A DNA stretch of 64,000 bases from NCBI GenBank assembly GCA_016934825.1, contig JAFGSB010000060.1:1-64000 (forward strand), in the 5' to 3' direction. A program made the position numbers and the translations under genes. The notes below the pieces were generated by a model. It ran no database searches. It was not told the DNA's origin and worked only from the letters and a program-made list of their open reading frames with translations. Each line of letters starts with the position of its first letter. Position 1 is the first letter of the stretch. Positions 9,596-18,543 of the stretch are shown in pieces. Source of the stretch: Candidatus Zhuqueibacterota bacterium (GTDB lineage Bacteria; Zhuqueibacterota; Zhuqueibacteria; Residuimicrobiales; Krinioviventaceae).

Positions 9596-9881
9596 TGAAA
9601 AATATTTGCATATCATATATGCGGTCATTGATGAAATAAATGAACAGTTGGATAAAAATCAACGGCTGGAGAAATCCCGGGACACCGTTTTGGTTGGTCA
9701 GTCCGGCAAACTGGACTCTCTGGGCATGGTCAACTTTATCGTCGGCCTGGAACAAAAGGTGGAGGAGGAAACAGGAAAAGAAATCTCACTGGCCGATCAA
9801 ATGCTGAATATGGGGAATGACAGTCCATTCCGGACCGTTGAGTGGCTCGCTCAATATCTCAGTTCAATTGTAGAGGAGTAA
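9588..9881 (+). CDS. Acyl carrier protein
   Basis: 97 residues. The helix-2 motif KLDSLGMVNF contains Ser44, the expected attachment site for 4'-phosphopantetheine (DSLG variant of DSL). The size and the acidic, helical composition fit a discrete carrier protein. It overlaps the upstream membrane gene (ATGAGTAA) and ends five bases before the FkbH-like gene, so it is almost certainly that enzyme's dedicated carrier and not the fatty-acid ACP. Confidence 0.88.
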   Translation: MSNEKYLHIIYAVIDEINEQLDKNQRLEKSRDTVLVGQSGKLDSLGMVNFIVGLEQKVEEETGKEISLADQMLNMGNDSPFRTVEWLAQYLSSIVEE

Positions 9882-9885
9882 TAAT

Positions 9886-11592
9886 ATGGCTTCTGATAAA
9901 CTCAGAGGGATATTATTATCTGATTTTAACATACAAAATCTTGCCGGTTATTTGAATAATAACCCGGATGAGCCGGGGGTTGAAGTAAAAGAGGCCCCTT
10001 TTGGCCAGGTAATCCCTTTATTGGTCGATCCGAACGCGGAAATCTGGCAAAAGAATTATGATTTTGCCGTTATCTGGACACAGCCGGAAAGTGTTGTTCC
10101 GTCATTTCAAAAGGCGCTGAATTTTGAATCGGTAAACATGACAACGATTTTGGGCCAAGTGGATGAATATACGTTATTGTTAAAGAACATCCGGGATAAA
10201 GTGAAAACACTTTTTGTGCCGTCATGGGTATTGCCCACCTATCACCGCGGATGGGGGTTGCTGGATTCCAAATCCGGGTTCGGGACTTGCGACATTCTGA
10301 TGCAGATGAATATACGGTTATCTCATAACCTTGACGACGTTGGTCATTATTATGTATTAAACACCCGTAAATGGACGGAGAACAGCGGCAAAGCGGCTTT
10401 TAATCCGAAAATGTATTATATGGGAAAAATCGCTTTTGCCAATCCCGTATTTGTCGAAGCGATGAATGACGTCAAGGCCGCCCTGCGGGCGGTTTCGGGA
10501 CTGTCGAAAAAATTGATTATACTCGATCTGGATGATACATTATGGGGCGGGATTGTCGGCGACCTGGGCTGGGAGAACATCCGGCTGGGTGGTCACGATC
10601 CGACAGGCGAGGCCTTTGTTGATTTTCAGAAAGCATTGAAATCATTTACCAATCGCGGCTTGTTATTGGGGATTGTTAGTAAAAATGAAGAGGATATTGC
10701 CTTTGACGCCATCAATAAACATCCCGAAATGGCGCTCCGGCAGGATGATTTTGCCGGCTGGCGGATTAACTGGCAGGACAAAGCGCAAAACATCGTTGAC
10801 CTGGTCCGGGACCTGAACCTGGGCCTGCAATCCGTGGTTTTTATCGACGATAATCCCGTAGAACGCGCCAGGGTGCGGGAGGCGCTGCCGGAGGTCCTGG
10901 TGCCGGAGTGGCCTGCGGATAAAATGCTTTATAAAAGCTCCCTGCTCAGTTTGAATTGTTTCGATACGCCCGGCGTGAGTCAGGAAGACCTGGCGCGAAG
11001 CAAAATGTATGTTTCGGAGCGTAAAAGAAAAGATCTTAAGGACGAGGTCAGCTCTTTGAACGACTGGCTGGCTACACTGGAGATGAAGGTGGAAGTCAAC
11101 GAGTTAAACGCCGTCGATTTGTCCCGGACGGCCCAGTTATTGAATAAGACCAACCAGATGAACCTTTCAACCAGAAGAATGACGGAGCAGGAACTTTTGG
11201 ACTGGGCCGGTCAGCCCGGCCGTAAATTGTGGACGTTCCGGGTATTCGATAAATTCGGGGATTCGGGCCTGACCGGCATTGCCAGCATCAACATAAAAAA
11301 TAAAGAGGCCCGCATTGTTGATTTTGTCCTCAGTTGCAGGGTCATGGGCCGTAAAGTGGAAGAAACCATGCTGTTTACTGTTTGTGATTTTGCCGCTTCA
11401 GCCGGCCTGGAAAAAGTGACCGCCAAATATTTACCCACGCATAAAAATAATCCCTGTTTGCAGTTTTTTAAAGATTCGGGATTAAAGGCCACAACCGGAG
11501 ACCTGTTTACGTGGGATGTAAAAAATCCATATCCGTTACCCCCGCATATAAACCTAATCAAAAATAACGGGAAGACCGATGATTTACCTTGA
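9886..11592 (+). CDS. FkbH-like HAD-IIIC protein with C-terminal acyltransferase domain
   Basis: 568 residues. An N-terminal SGNH-like region (about 1-200) precedes a HAD phosphatase core: IILDLDDTLWGG with the Asp214/Asp216 pair, GIVSKNEE, and VVFIDDNPVERARV. The last ~170 residues, including VMGRKVEETML, form the GNAT-like domain found in FkbH proteins. FkbH enzymes load the glyceryl group of 1,3-bisphosphoglycerate onto an ACP and remove phosphate. The ACP gene directly upstream and the VOC gene overlapping its 3' end by 14 bases support the same chemistry here. That the glyceryl unit decorates the surface glycan is inferred from location only. Confidence 0.87.
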   Translation: MASDKLRGILLSDFNIQNLAGYLNNNPDEPGVEVKEAPFGQVIPLLVDPNAEIWQKNYDFAVIWTQPESVVPSFQKALNFESVNMTTILGQVDEYTLLLKNIRDKVKTLFVPSWVLPTYHRGWGLLDSKSGFGTCDILMQMNIRLSHNLDDVGHYYVLNTRKWTENSGKAAFNPKMYYMGKIAFANPVFVEAMNDVKAALRAVSGLSKKLIILDLDDTLWGGIVGDLGWENIRLGGHDPTGEAFVDFQKALKSFTNRGLLLGIVSKNEEDIAFDAINKHPEMALRQDDFAGWRINWQDKAQNIVDLVRDLNLGLQSVVFIDDNPVERARVREALPEVLVPEWPADKMLYKSSLLSLNCFDTPGVSQEDLARSKMYVSERKRKDLKDEVSSLNDWLATLEMKVEVNELNAVDLSRTAQLLNKTNQMNLSTRRMTEQELLDWAGQPGRKLWTFRVFDKFGDSGLTGIASINIKNKEARIVDFVLSCRVMGRKVEETMLFTVCDFAASAGLEKVTAKYLPTHKNNPCLQFFKDSGLKATTGDLFTWDVKNPYPLPPHINLIKNNGKTDDLP

Positions 11593-11971
11593 CCTTTTTG
11601 GCCCCGGGGCGGAGTTTGAACATATCGGCTTGGTGGTCAAATCCATTCGTGACGTGACCGGAGACAGGGCCGAAATTTATTCCGACGATATCCAAAAAGT
11701 CTTTGTGGCTTTTATCGACATGCACGGAATGAGGGTGGAATTGATACAACCCAAAGGCGAAGACAGCCCGGTTGCCATGAATCTGAAAAAAGGACAAAAG
11801 CTGGTGCATTTGTGTTACAGCGTTCCGGATATCCGGGAAGCGATCCGTATCGGCCGTGAAAACGGATTTCATTGCATTGCCAAACCTGTGCCCGCCGCGG
11901 CATTCGGGGAGAAATCTATCGCCTGGCTCTTCAGCAAAACCTATGGCCTGGTTGAACTGGTGGAAAAATAA
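11579..11971 (+). CDS. VOC-family (glyoxalase/epimerase-like) protein
   Basis: 130 residues with two beta-alpha-beta-beta-beta halves. Metal-ligand candidates occur in the order of the family: His in FEHIGLVV, Glu in RVELIQP, His in LVHLCYSV and Glu in GLVELVEK. It resembles methylmalonyl-CoA epimerase-like VOC proteins. Its start lies inside the end of the FkbH-like gene, so it probably acts on the ACP-bound or released C3 product, for example by epimerisation; this is inference. The stop codon lies two bases from the stop of the convergent deacetylase gene, leaving no room for a terminator. Confidence 0.82.
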   Translation: MIYLDLFGPGAEFEHIGLVVKSIRDVTGDRAEIYSDDIQKVFVAFIDMHGMRVELIQPKGEDSPVAMNLKKGQKLVHLCYSVPDIREAIRIGRENGFHCIAKPVPAAAFGEKSIAWLFSKTYGLVELVEK

Positions 11972-11973
11972 AT

Positions 11974-12909
11974 TTACCGGCCAAAAAATTTTTTCAATTT
12001 TTCGATAAACGGGGTCCACACGCCAAGCATGTGGCATAAATTTTCGGCAAAACTGCCGTCATCCAAAACACAATTTCTGGGCACGAAAAAAGGATCGGTG
12101 TCTGCCGTAATGTAATTATTCTCTATTGTTGCGGCGATTTTATAACCGTGTTTTTGCAAAAAGAGCTTTTCACGCCCGTCATAATCCCCGTTCGGATAGG
12201 CAAAAGATATAATCTCCTTCCCCAGCCATTGTTCCAGTGTGGCTTTTGAATTCTTGATTTCCTGTTCCAGTTCCCCGGGTTCGCAGTTGACCGTGACAAC
12301 ATGATTTACAGTATGGCTGCCGATCGTCACCTGCGGCAGCGCGGCTATTTCCCGGATGTCCGCTATCGACATCGGGTCGCCGGAATCACCGGATTCGGGA
12401 TACAGGTCCTGAACGATTTTTAGCCTTTCGGTATTTTTTATTTCAAGTAATTTTTCAAAGGGCCTGGTCCTGAATTCGGGCGGCAGCCGTTTTTTGTGTT
12501 TTATTACCTGGTTAAACCAGAAAGCCCCTTTTTCGATTTCAGCCGTGGGTATAAAAAAAGTCAAAGGTACATCCATTTCTTTGATAACCGGGATGACCTG
12601 CGACAGGTTGCGGTTCCAGCCGTCGTCAAACGTAATCCAGACGGCTCCGGCGGGTAAGGATTTTTTCTGATATAAAAAGTCTAAAAGTTGTTCGGTTGAG
12701 ATGAATACAAATCCGTTCTTTTTAAGCCAGAGAATACAAGCTGTAAAAAGTTTTTCCGGGGGATCATGGAAAAAAGCGGACAGGACTTTGTCCTGTTCGA
12801 GGCACTGTTTTTTTGCTTTTTTTACGGCGCCGGAGAGGATTAAATAATAAGCAAGCAACGCCGCCAATATGTTTCTGATGAACCGTTTGAATTTATTTTC
12901 TTCCAGCAT
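11974..12909 (-). CDS. Polysaccharide deacetylase (NodB/CE4) family protein
   Basis: 311 residues. The CE4 motif 1 is WITFDDGW (TFDDG at 93-97), motif 2 is IGSHTVNH (His199 and His203, metal ligands), and a later SFAYPNGDYD matches motif 3. These enzymes remove N- or O-acetyl groups from glycans. A hydrophobic stretch at residues 11-27 may act as a membrane anchor. It is transcribed against the upstream operon, in tandem with the GNAT gene that ends 11 bases before its start on the same strand. Confidence 0.86.
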   Translation of the reverse strand: MLEENKFKRFIRNILAALLAYYLILSGAVKKAKKQCLEQDKVLSAFFHDPPEKLFTACILWLKKNGFVFISTEQLLDFLYQKKSLPAGAVWITFDDGWNRNLSQVIPVIKEMDVPLTFFIPTAEIEKGAFWFNQVIKHKKRLPPEFRTRPFEKLLEIKNTERLKIVQDLYPESGDSGDPMSIADIREIAALPQVTIGSHTVNHVVTVNCEPGELEQEIKNSKATLEQWLGKEIISFAYPNGDYDGREKLFLQKHGYKIAATIENNYITADTDPFFVPRNCVLDDGSFAENLCHMLGVWTPFIEKLKKFFGR

Positions 12910-12920
12910 AAAAAGACCCG

Positions 12921-13937
12921 TTATAAGTTCAGATCAATATCACAATCGGCCATGGTCGCGTAGACAATGTTTCTGTTTTCAATCTGTTCCGGTGATATGT
13001 CGACCGGCGCGTTCGTCAGGACAGGCTGCGGTCTGCCTGTCCCGATAAATCCGTTTTTTTTCAATATGCGGTCAAAAAACGAGAGAGAACTCATGGTCAT
13101 GATTCCGTCTAATCCGGTTAAGGTTGTCAATTTCCGGGCCGCTTTTAAAATCAGATCAAATTCCCGACTTTTTTTTAATGTCGTCCTGTAATCGACTATG
13201 GATAACAGGCTCAGACCGTGCCAGGTTAATACCCGGCAAACGAAAAAACAGCTCGTATTCTCCAGCCTGTAAAAAAAGTAAACGCCCGGTCTGCTGAAAA
13301 AACGCCATTGAATAAAACCGGCCGACCTGGAAAATTCGATATATTGCTTATCGGTATATTGATAATCCCATTCGGAAATTAAAGATACCAATTTAAAGCA
13401 AGATGATTTTACATTTATTGATCCGGGGAAATTTGTTGATTTCGAATCACCTTGGGTTTTTTGTCCGGTAATCTTTTTCAGTACGAATTTGACCGGCGTG
13501 AAAACGTTTTTTAATCTGATGAACTTGCACAGATCGCCGATATGCCTGGTTTTCAGGGAGAGGCTTATTTTTTTCGCGTCCTCGGAAGCGCCGATGGTAA
13601 AATAAGGTCTGTACCCGTTAATCGCTTTCATGGCCAGCAAAGCGCCGACACCGCTGCGGCGGTGTTCTTCGAGGACAAAATAGTCGCAGCCGAAAAAACA
13701 TATGGAGCGCCGGCCGTCAAAATAATATTCGGCCGGGGTTAACATGAATTGTCCGATCAGTTTCCGGTCTTCGTCAAAAGCGATCAGGCCGTTTGGATTG
13801 TTTTTATTTTCAATCAGGGGATTATCTACATACAAAAATTGAAAGTGATCCCGGACATCGGCCCGGTCCGGGAAAATTCTTTTGTTGAATTCCAAAAGAT
13901 CGTTTAAATACGCTGATGTGAGTTTTAATAAATTCAT
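12921..13937 (-). CDS. GNAT-family N-acyltransferase
   Basis: About 338 residues from the ATG at 13937 (an in-frame TTG at 14003 would add 22 residues; neither has a clear ribosome binding site). The acyl-CoA-binding motif A is visible as EEHRRSGVGALLAMKA near residues 87-102. The domain continues with a second half that could be a duplicated or FemAB-like fold. It likely acylates an amino sugar or another small acceptor. Pairing with the deacetylase immediately downstream suggests swapping one acyl group for another on a sugar, which is an inference from neighbourhood. Confidence 0.68.
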   Translation of the reverse strand: MNLLKLTSAYLNDLLEFNKRIFPDRADVRDHFQFLYVDNPLIENKNNPNGLIAFDEDRKLIGQFMLTPAEYYFDGRRSICFFGCDYFVLEEHRRSGVGALLAMKAINGYRPYFTIGASEDAKKISLSLKTRHIGDLCKFIRLKNVFTPVKFVLKKITGQKTQGDSKSTNFPGSINVKSSCFKLVSLISEWDYQYTDKQYIEFSRSAGFIQWRFFSRPGVYFFYRLENTSCFFVCRVLTWHGLSLLSIVDYRTTLKKSREFDLILKAARKLTTLTGLDGIMTMSSLSFFDRILKKNGFIGTGRPQPVLTNAPVDISPEQIENRNIVYATMADCDIDLNL

Positions 13938-14379
13938 GTTTGTTTTATCGGTATAACTTAGTCCGGTTAAACCGAAAATTCCTGAATAAATTGAAATATA
14001 CAATTAAATCTAAAAAAAAAAATTACAAAATAAAATGAATATCTTTTTAGGGCTGAAGGCCGAAAACGGTAATAATCCCTTCGGCCGGTGTTTCACCGGA
14101 CTTTTCAAAAACAAGCTGTAAATCTGGTTTGATTTTTCAGAGTGTAAAATTTGCATTCCAATTGGCCGAACAAATTATTATATTAAAATCTGTATGCCGG
14201 ACTAAACCGGGCGATTTTGTATTTTTCTGAAAAACACGGGTTATTGGTACAGATATTGCGTAATTCTATTTAATTTGGATTTTATTATATATAATTGAAT
14301 AAATATCCTGTTGTATTTATTGAATTAATGATTTTCTATAAATATGGTGAATGTCTCATAAACAAACAATGTATCACAA
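13938..14379. other. Intergenic region between divergent genes, with overlapping hairpins
   Basis: About 440 AT-rich bases with no supported gene. It must contain the promoters for the GNAT/deacetylase pair (minus) and the ligase operon (plus), but I see no convincing -35/-10 pair. Two hairpins lie at 14058-14086 (GGCCGAA with TTCGGCC, 15-base loop) and 14085-14099 (CCGGTG, TTT loop, CACCGG). They share bases 14085-14086, so they compete. Confidence 0.5.
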
Positions 14380-15780
14380 ATGGTTTTATTAATAAAGATT
14401 TTATATTTATCGTTCGGATTCTTTTTATCAATTAATCAGGGCATTTCCATAATTGTCGGGAATTTGCGTAACGGGCAGATTTTGGGTTCCGATATCTTTA
14501 TGCCCGTGGATATACCTATTTACCTGCTTTTGTTTTTAACGGTCGACAAAAGCAAACAGAGCAGGTACTGGTTTTTCGCGTTTTTTGTAAAATTATTGAT
14601 GATCGTTTTTTATCTTTTATCCATTACCGGTGAATTTATTTCATACGATTATGCCGAATTCCGATTTCAATTTGTTCATTTATCCCGGGCTATTTTAATT
14701 TTTTATACGATTGCGTCCCGGTTACAGGATAAAAAATTTTTAAAAAGTTTTGTATATGGATTATTATTGGGACTTGGTTTTCAAAGTTTTATCGGATTCT
14801 GGCAGTGGCAAATCGGGGATATTAGTTTACCATATCTGAAAACATCATCCGGTTACCGTGTAACAGGCACGATGGGAGTGCCGAATGCTTTTGGCGCTTA
14901 TTTGATAACATTGATCCCGCTGGCCATACGCATCGCTTTTTTTACAAATGTCAAACCTAAAATATTGTGGGTTATTATTTCGATCTGGGCGCTGGGTTCG
15001 TTATATGCCACTTATACACGTGGAGCCTGGCTCGCGTTTATCGGTGCAATGCTGCTCTTTACGTTAAATGATTTTAATACCAAAAAAATCAAAAGGCATC
15101 AAAAAGTAATTTTCGCTGTCGTGGGAGTTGTGTTTATTGTATTCATGGGATTTAAATATGGCAATAATATTATCGTCAGAATGAGGGGATCAACGGAAGC
15201 CATCTCAGGTAATGTAAAACACAGCCGGATGTCGCTGGCAAGAGATGCCATGCGTATTATCGATGAAAACAAGACATTTGGAGTTGGTTTAAATAACTAC
15301 CGGCATTTCGCCGACCAGCAAACACTCGGTTTAAGGATGGTTCATAACGCTTATTTATTGATCGGAGCGGAACAGGGACTTGTCGCATTTTCTATTTTTG
15401 TCATCGCGCATATTTTATTGCTTGTTTACGGTTTAAAATTGTTAAAATCGAAGGATAAATTGATATATAATGTTGGTACGGCAACCATGACGGGATATTT
15501 AGCCCTCCTTGTTTATCATATGGTCGCTCCAGATTACCGGATGGTGGGTGTATTGATGCAGCATTATCGCCTCATCGGTACGATCCTGGCATTGATTATA
15601 ATGGATGATCTCGTGGCAAAGACGCAGTTGATCTTTTTCAGGAAAAAAAGGTCTGAAAAAATAAAGCACATGCAAAAAAACGGTCACACCCACGACAGAA
15701 AGAGTGAAAATAATTCTGTGCCCGAAAACGCCGGACAGGAAAAATTTCTCAATATCCCGAATATAAGAACAAGTCATTAA
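14380..15780 (+). CDS. O-antigen ligase/polymerase-like membrane protein (Wzy/WaaL family)
   Basis: 466 residues with about 10-12 membrane segments. The region YRVTGTMGVPNAFGAYL followed by LGSLYATYTRGAWLAF, and the large periplasmic loop with FGVGLNNYRHF then MVHNAYLLIGAEQGL, is characteristic of the O-antigen ligase (PF04932) family. It could be the ligase that attaches finished glycan to lipid A-core or another acceptor, or the Wzy polymerase; sequence cannot separate the two. The C-terminal ~50 residues are charged and cytoplasmic. It heads a plus-strand run continuing to 20616. Confidence 0.85.
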   Translation: MVLLIKILYLSFGFFLSINQGISIIVGNLRNGQILGSDIFMPVDIPIYLLLFLTVDKSKQSRYWFFAFFVKLLMIVFYLLSITGEFISYDYAEFRFQFVHLSRAILIFYTIASRLQDKKFLKSFVYGLLLGLGFQSFIGFWQWQIGDISLPYLKTSSGYRVTGTMGVPNAFGAYLITLIPLAIRIAFFTNVKPKILWVIISIWALGSLYATYTRGAWLAFIGAMLLFTLNDFNTKKIKRHQKVIFAVVGVVFIVFMGFKYGNNIIVRMRGSTEAISGNVKHSRMSLARDAMRIIDENKTFGVGLNNYRHFADQQTLGLRMVHNAYLLIGAEQGLVAFSIFVIAHILLLVYGLKLLKSKDKLIYNVGTATMTGYLALLVYHMVAPDYRMVGVLMQHYRLIGTILALIIMDDLVAKTQLIFFRKKRSEKIKHMQKNGHTHDRKSENNSVPENAGQEKFLNIPNIRTSH

Positions 15781-15809
15781 TCAATCATTATGAAAATAGA
15801 GAGGTTGTT

Positions 15810-16211
15810 ATGAATACTGCTGACGCAGGCATTTCAACACAGGGGAAAATGATAATTATATTGTTAGGTATTATCTTTATCACCTTTTTATTTTATCTTT
15901 TGAAAAATCGTAAGATCAGCGAAACCCTGGGTTTGATATGGCTCACCGTTTCAATTGGAATGATATTGGTTGTTGTGAATAATTCAGTACTCATGTTTAC
16001 GACCCATTTGTTGGGCGCAAAATATCCCGCTTCAGCTTTGACAATGATCGGCTTGATGTTTATTATTTCGTTGTTGTTGTATTACACCTTTAAAATATCC
16101 GTATTAACCCAGGATTTACGTACGCTTGTTCAACAAATCGCCATAAAAAATATGCAGATGGAGAACCGGATAGAAGAACTTGAAAAAAAGTTAAATGAAT
16201 CACAAAAATAA
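15810..16211 (+). CDS. DUF2304 small membrane protein
   Basis: 133 residues: three hydrophobic segments (about 14-33, 40-60 and 72-92) followed by a charged helical tail (ENRIEELEKKLNESQK) likely to form a coiled coil. ISETLGLIWL in the first loop is a DUF2304 feature. Such proteins sit beside GT2 genes in glycan loci, and their function is not known. The ATG follows GAGAGG by about seven bases, 30 bases after the ligase-like gene. Confidence 0.75.
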   Translation: MNTADAGISTQGKMIIILLGIIFITFLFYLLKNRKISETLGLIWLTVSIGMILVVVNNSVLMFTTHLLGAKYPASALTMIGLMFIISLLLYYTFKISVLTQDLRTLVQQIAIKNMQMENRIEELEKKLNESQK

Positions 16212-16283
16212 AAATACATATATTTCTTCATTTTTAAACCATCCCTGCAGTAAAATTTTCAGGTAAAATGAAATACTATTCCT

Positions 16284-17717
16284 ATGGCACAAATACATAA
16301 AAATATCGGATTCGCCGGATTAGGGCAATTTGTGTATACACTGCTGGCGTTTGCTCTCATCCCCTTTGCGTCAAGATATCTCGGAGAGGCGGGGTTCGGC
16401 ATATATTCCCTGGCGACCGCCATTGGATTTTTTGTTTCTCTTTTGACCGATCTGGGCATGTCCACGTTATTAACCCGCGAAATTTCCAAAAGAAAACAAC
16501 TGGCCGCGCCCATCTTTTCCTGTTTTTTGGGAATAAAATCGGTCCTGGTTGTTATAACTGTCGGACTGTTATTGATCTACCTGAAAGTGGGCGGTATCGA
16601 GACCATTGCCTTTCATACCATTATCATATTTTCCATTTCTTCAATTTTAAGTTCGTATACCCAAAATGTTTTTTCGGTTTTTCGCGGATTCGAGAAAATT
16701 CAATATGAGACGATAGCTGTCTCCGTCGACAAATTGTTATCGGTTATTATCGGGATCGTTTTCCTGGTATCGGGATTAGAAATTCGGATTTTCGTTTCCT
16801 CTTTTTTGATCGCGAGTATTATCAAATTATTGATCTCCTTTGTTATTCTCAGAAAAAAATTCATTCAGGTCAAATTCAGACTGAATTATAAAAGATCTCT
16901 ACCGTTGCTTTTTGCGGCTATACCTTTTGGTATTTCAGTTTTGTTAGCGGTCTGTTACAATTATTTTGACATCCTGATGTTGTCGGTGATGACGAATTTC
17001 CAGGATGTCGGCTGGTATTCCGGAAGTTATAAATTTTTAAATCTGACCACGCTAATCCCGACTGTGCTGTCTACAGCTTTTTTACCGCAGTTATCGGTTA
17101 ATTTTAATCATTATGAAAAATTGACAGGGTTGTTTCTAAAGGGTTGTCAATACCTGTTTATTTTTTCCATACCCATGATCCCGGTTGTTTTATTATTGTC
17201 GAGATGGATTGTTTTGACATTTCTGGGATCAAAATTCGAGGGATCGATTATCTCATTGCGGTTATTGGTATTTGCGGCATTTGCCCAGATGCTCAATTCC
17301 TTTTTTGTTTCTTTATATGCCGCCGTGAACAAACAAAAAAGGATTCTGAATTTTCAAATTGTCGGATTACTGATCAACGTCGTTTTGAATTTTATATTGA
17401 TTCCATTGATATCTTATTCTGGCGCAGCAATTGCTACTATTGTAACGGAATGGAGTATATTGATTCTTATCATCCGCTGGGCGGTTAAAAATATTTTTGT
17501 ACCCACTGCGGAGTGGAATGAATTACTTCGTTTTGTGTTAAAATTAATACTGTCGACCCTGGTAACGGGTTGTGTTATGCTTGCGGCGAAATGGTTTGCG
17601 GTGCATGATTTATTCATACTGATCACCGCGTTTGTTACATATGTTCTTTGTTTACAGTTGTTTAAGTGTTTCGATTTTTGGGCTTTGTCACGCAGGGTTT
17701 TAACTTTTTTGCGTTAA
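16284..17717 (+). CDS. Wzx-type flippase (second copy)
   Basis: 477 residues with about 12-14 hydrophobic segments. The start GFAGLGQFVYTLLAF and RYLGEAGFGIYSLA match the polysaccharide biosynthesis/flippase Pfam (MOP superfamily). A second, divergent flippase in one locus suggests that two different lipid-linked glycans are exported, or that the locus fuses two gene clusters. The predicted ribosome binding site is weak. The last part overlaps the longest possible reading of the methyltransferase, but the preferred start of that gene lies after this stop. Confidence 0.87.
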   Translation: MAQIHKNIGFAGLGQFVYTLLAFALIPFASRYLGEAGFGIYSLATAIGFFVSLLTDLGMSTLLTREISKRKQLAAPIFSCFLGIKSVLVVITVGLLLIYLKVGGIETIAFHTIIIFSISSILSSYTQNVFSVFRGFEKIQYETIAVSVDKLLSVIIGIVFLVSGLEIRIFVSSFLIASIIKLLISFVILRKKFIQVKFRLNYKRSLPLLFAAIPFGISVLLAVCYNYFDILMLSVMTNFQDVGWYSGSYKFLNLTTLIPTVLSTAFLPQLSVNFNHYEKLTGLFLKGCQYLFIFSIPMIPVVLLLSRWIVLTFLGSKFEGSIISLRLLVFAAFAQMLNSFFVSLYAAVNKQKRILNFQIVGLLINVVLNFILIPLISYSGAAIATIVTEWSILILIIRWAVKNIFVPTAEWNELLRFVLKLILSTLVTGCVMLAAKWFAVHDLFILITAFVTYVLCLQLFKCFDFWALSRRVLTFLR

Positions 17718-17731
17718 GGAAAGGTAACTAT

Positions 17732-18508
17732 TTGGATAAAAAGATAAAACGAATTCAGAAATTTTATCAGACGGAAAAAGCGCTTGTGACATCCCCGTTT
17801 ATCGAACAGACCGGAAAATTGAACCGTGAATTAATGTCAACAGTTTTTGAAAAACTGTGTATTCAAACGGACAAAAAAGTAATTGCGGATATCGGATGTG
17901 GAACCGGATTATTGGTCCGTTATTTTTCGGATGTCCGCTTTTATGTCGGTCTTGACCTGGTATTGCACCCGACATTAGCGGAATTGAGGGATATGCATCA
18001 TCAATTTATTCAGGCGGACGCCCAGCGGAACCCGTTAGCCGACGCATCTGTTGAATTTTTGCTTTGTCTGGACAGCTTTGAACATTATCCGGATCAGATC
18101 AAAGCGGCAAAGGAATTTTACCGGATCCTCAAGCCCGGTGGTTCAATGTTTTTATCGATACCGACCTATGCGAATGTTGCCGGACTGGTCAAAAAGATCA
18201 TGGAACGTTCGGGACGATATAAAAAGAATACCTGGGCGCCTTTCGATTTTTGGAAACCGGAGGCCCTGGAGCATTTTGTAACGCCCAAATGTGTAAAAAA
18301 AGTATTTACAAGCGCCGGTTTCAAGGAATTTAAAATGATCGGATATGATAAAGAGGTGGTCGTCGGTTTATGTCCGTGGGTCTGGCATCCGAAAATGCCG
18401 GGTAAAGCGGCCGGACTGATGCAGCGCATTTTCAGGTTGTTCGCCCGGCCCCTGGTATCCGTATGGCCGCAATCCAGTTTGCATACTTTTTGGAAAATTT
18501 CAAAATAG
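17732..18508 (+). CDS. Class I SAM-dependent methyltransferase
   Basis: About 258 residues from a TTG at 17732, chosen because AAGGAAAGG sits seven bases upstream; the longer reading from 17666 would overlap the flippase by 52 bases. Motif I is DIGCGTG (residues 53-59), followed by the motif II region LLCLDSFEHYPD and motif III around LKPGGSMFLSIPTY. It belongs to the Methyltransf_11/23-like group that methylates sugars, lipids or small molecules. In this cluster it probably methylates a glycan residue or a carrier-linked intermediate; the substrate is unknown. Confidence 0.82.
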   Translation: MDKKIKRIQKFYQTEKALVTSPFIEQTGKLNRELMSTVFEKLCIQTDKKVIADIGCGTGLLVRYFSDVRFYVGLDLVLHPTLAELRDMHHQFIQADAQRNPLADASVEFLLCLDSFEHYPDQIKAAKEFYRILKPGGSMFLSIPTYANVAGLVKKIMERSGRYKKNTWAPFDFWKPEALEHFVTPKCVKKVFTSAGFKEFKMIGYDKEVVVGLCPWVWHPKMPGKAAGLMQRIFRLFARPLVSVWPQSSLHTFWKISK

Positions 18509-18543
18509 TGTTTCAATTCATATAAATATAAGGAGTGTTGGTT

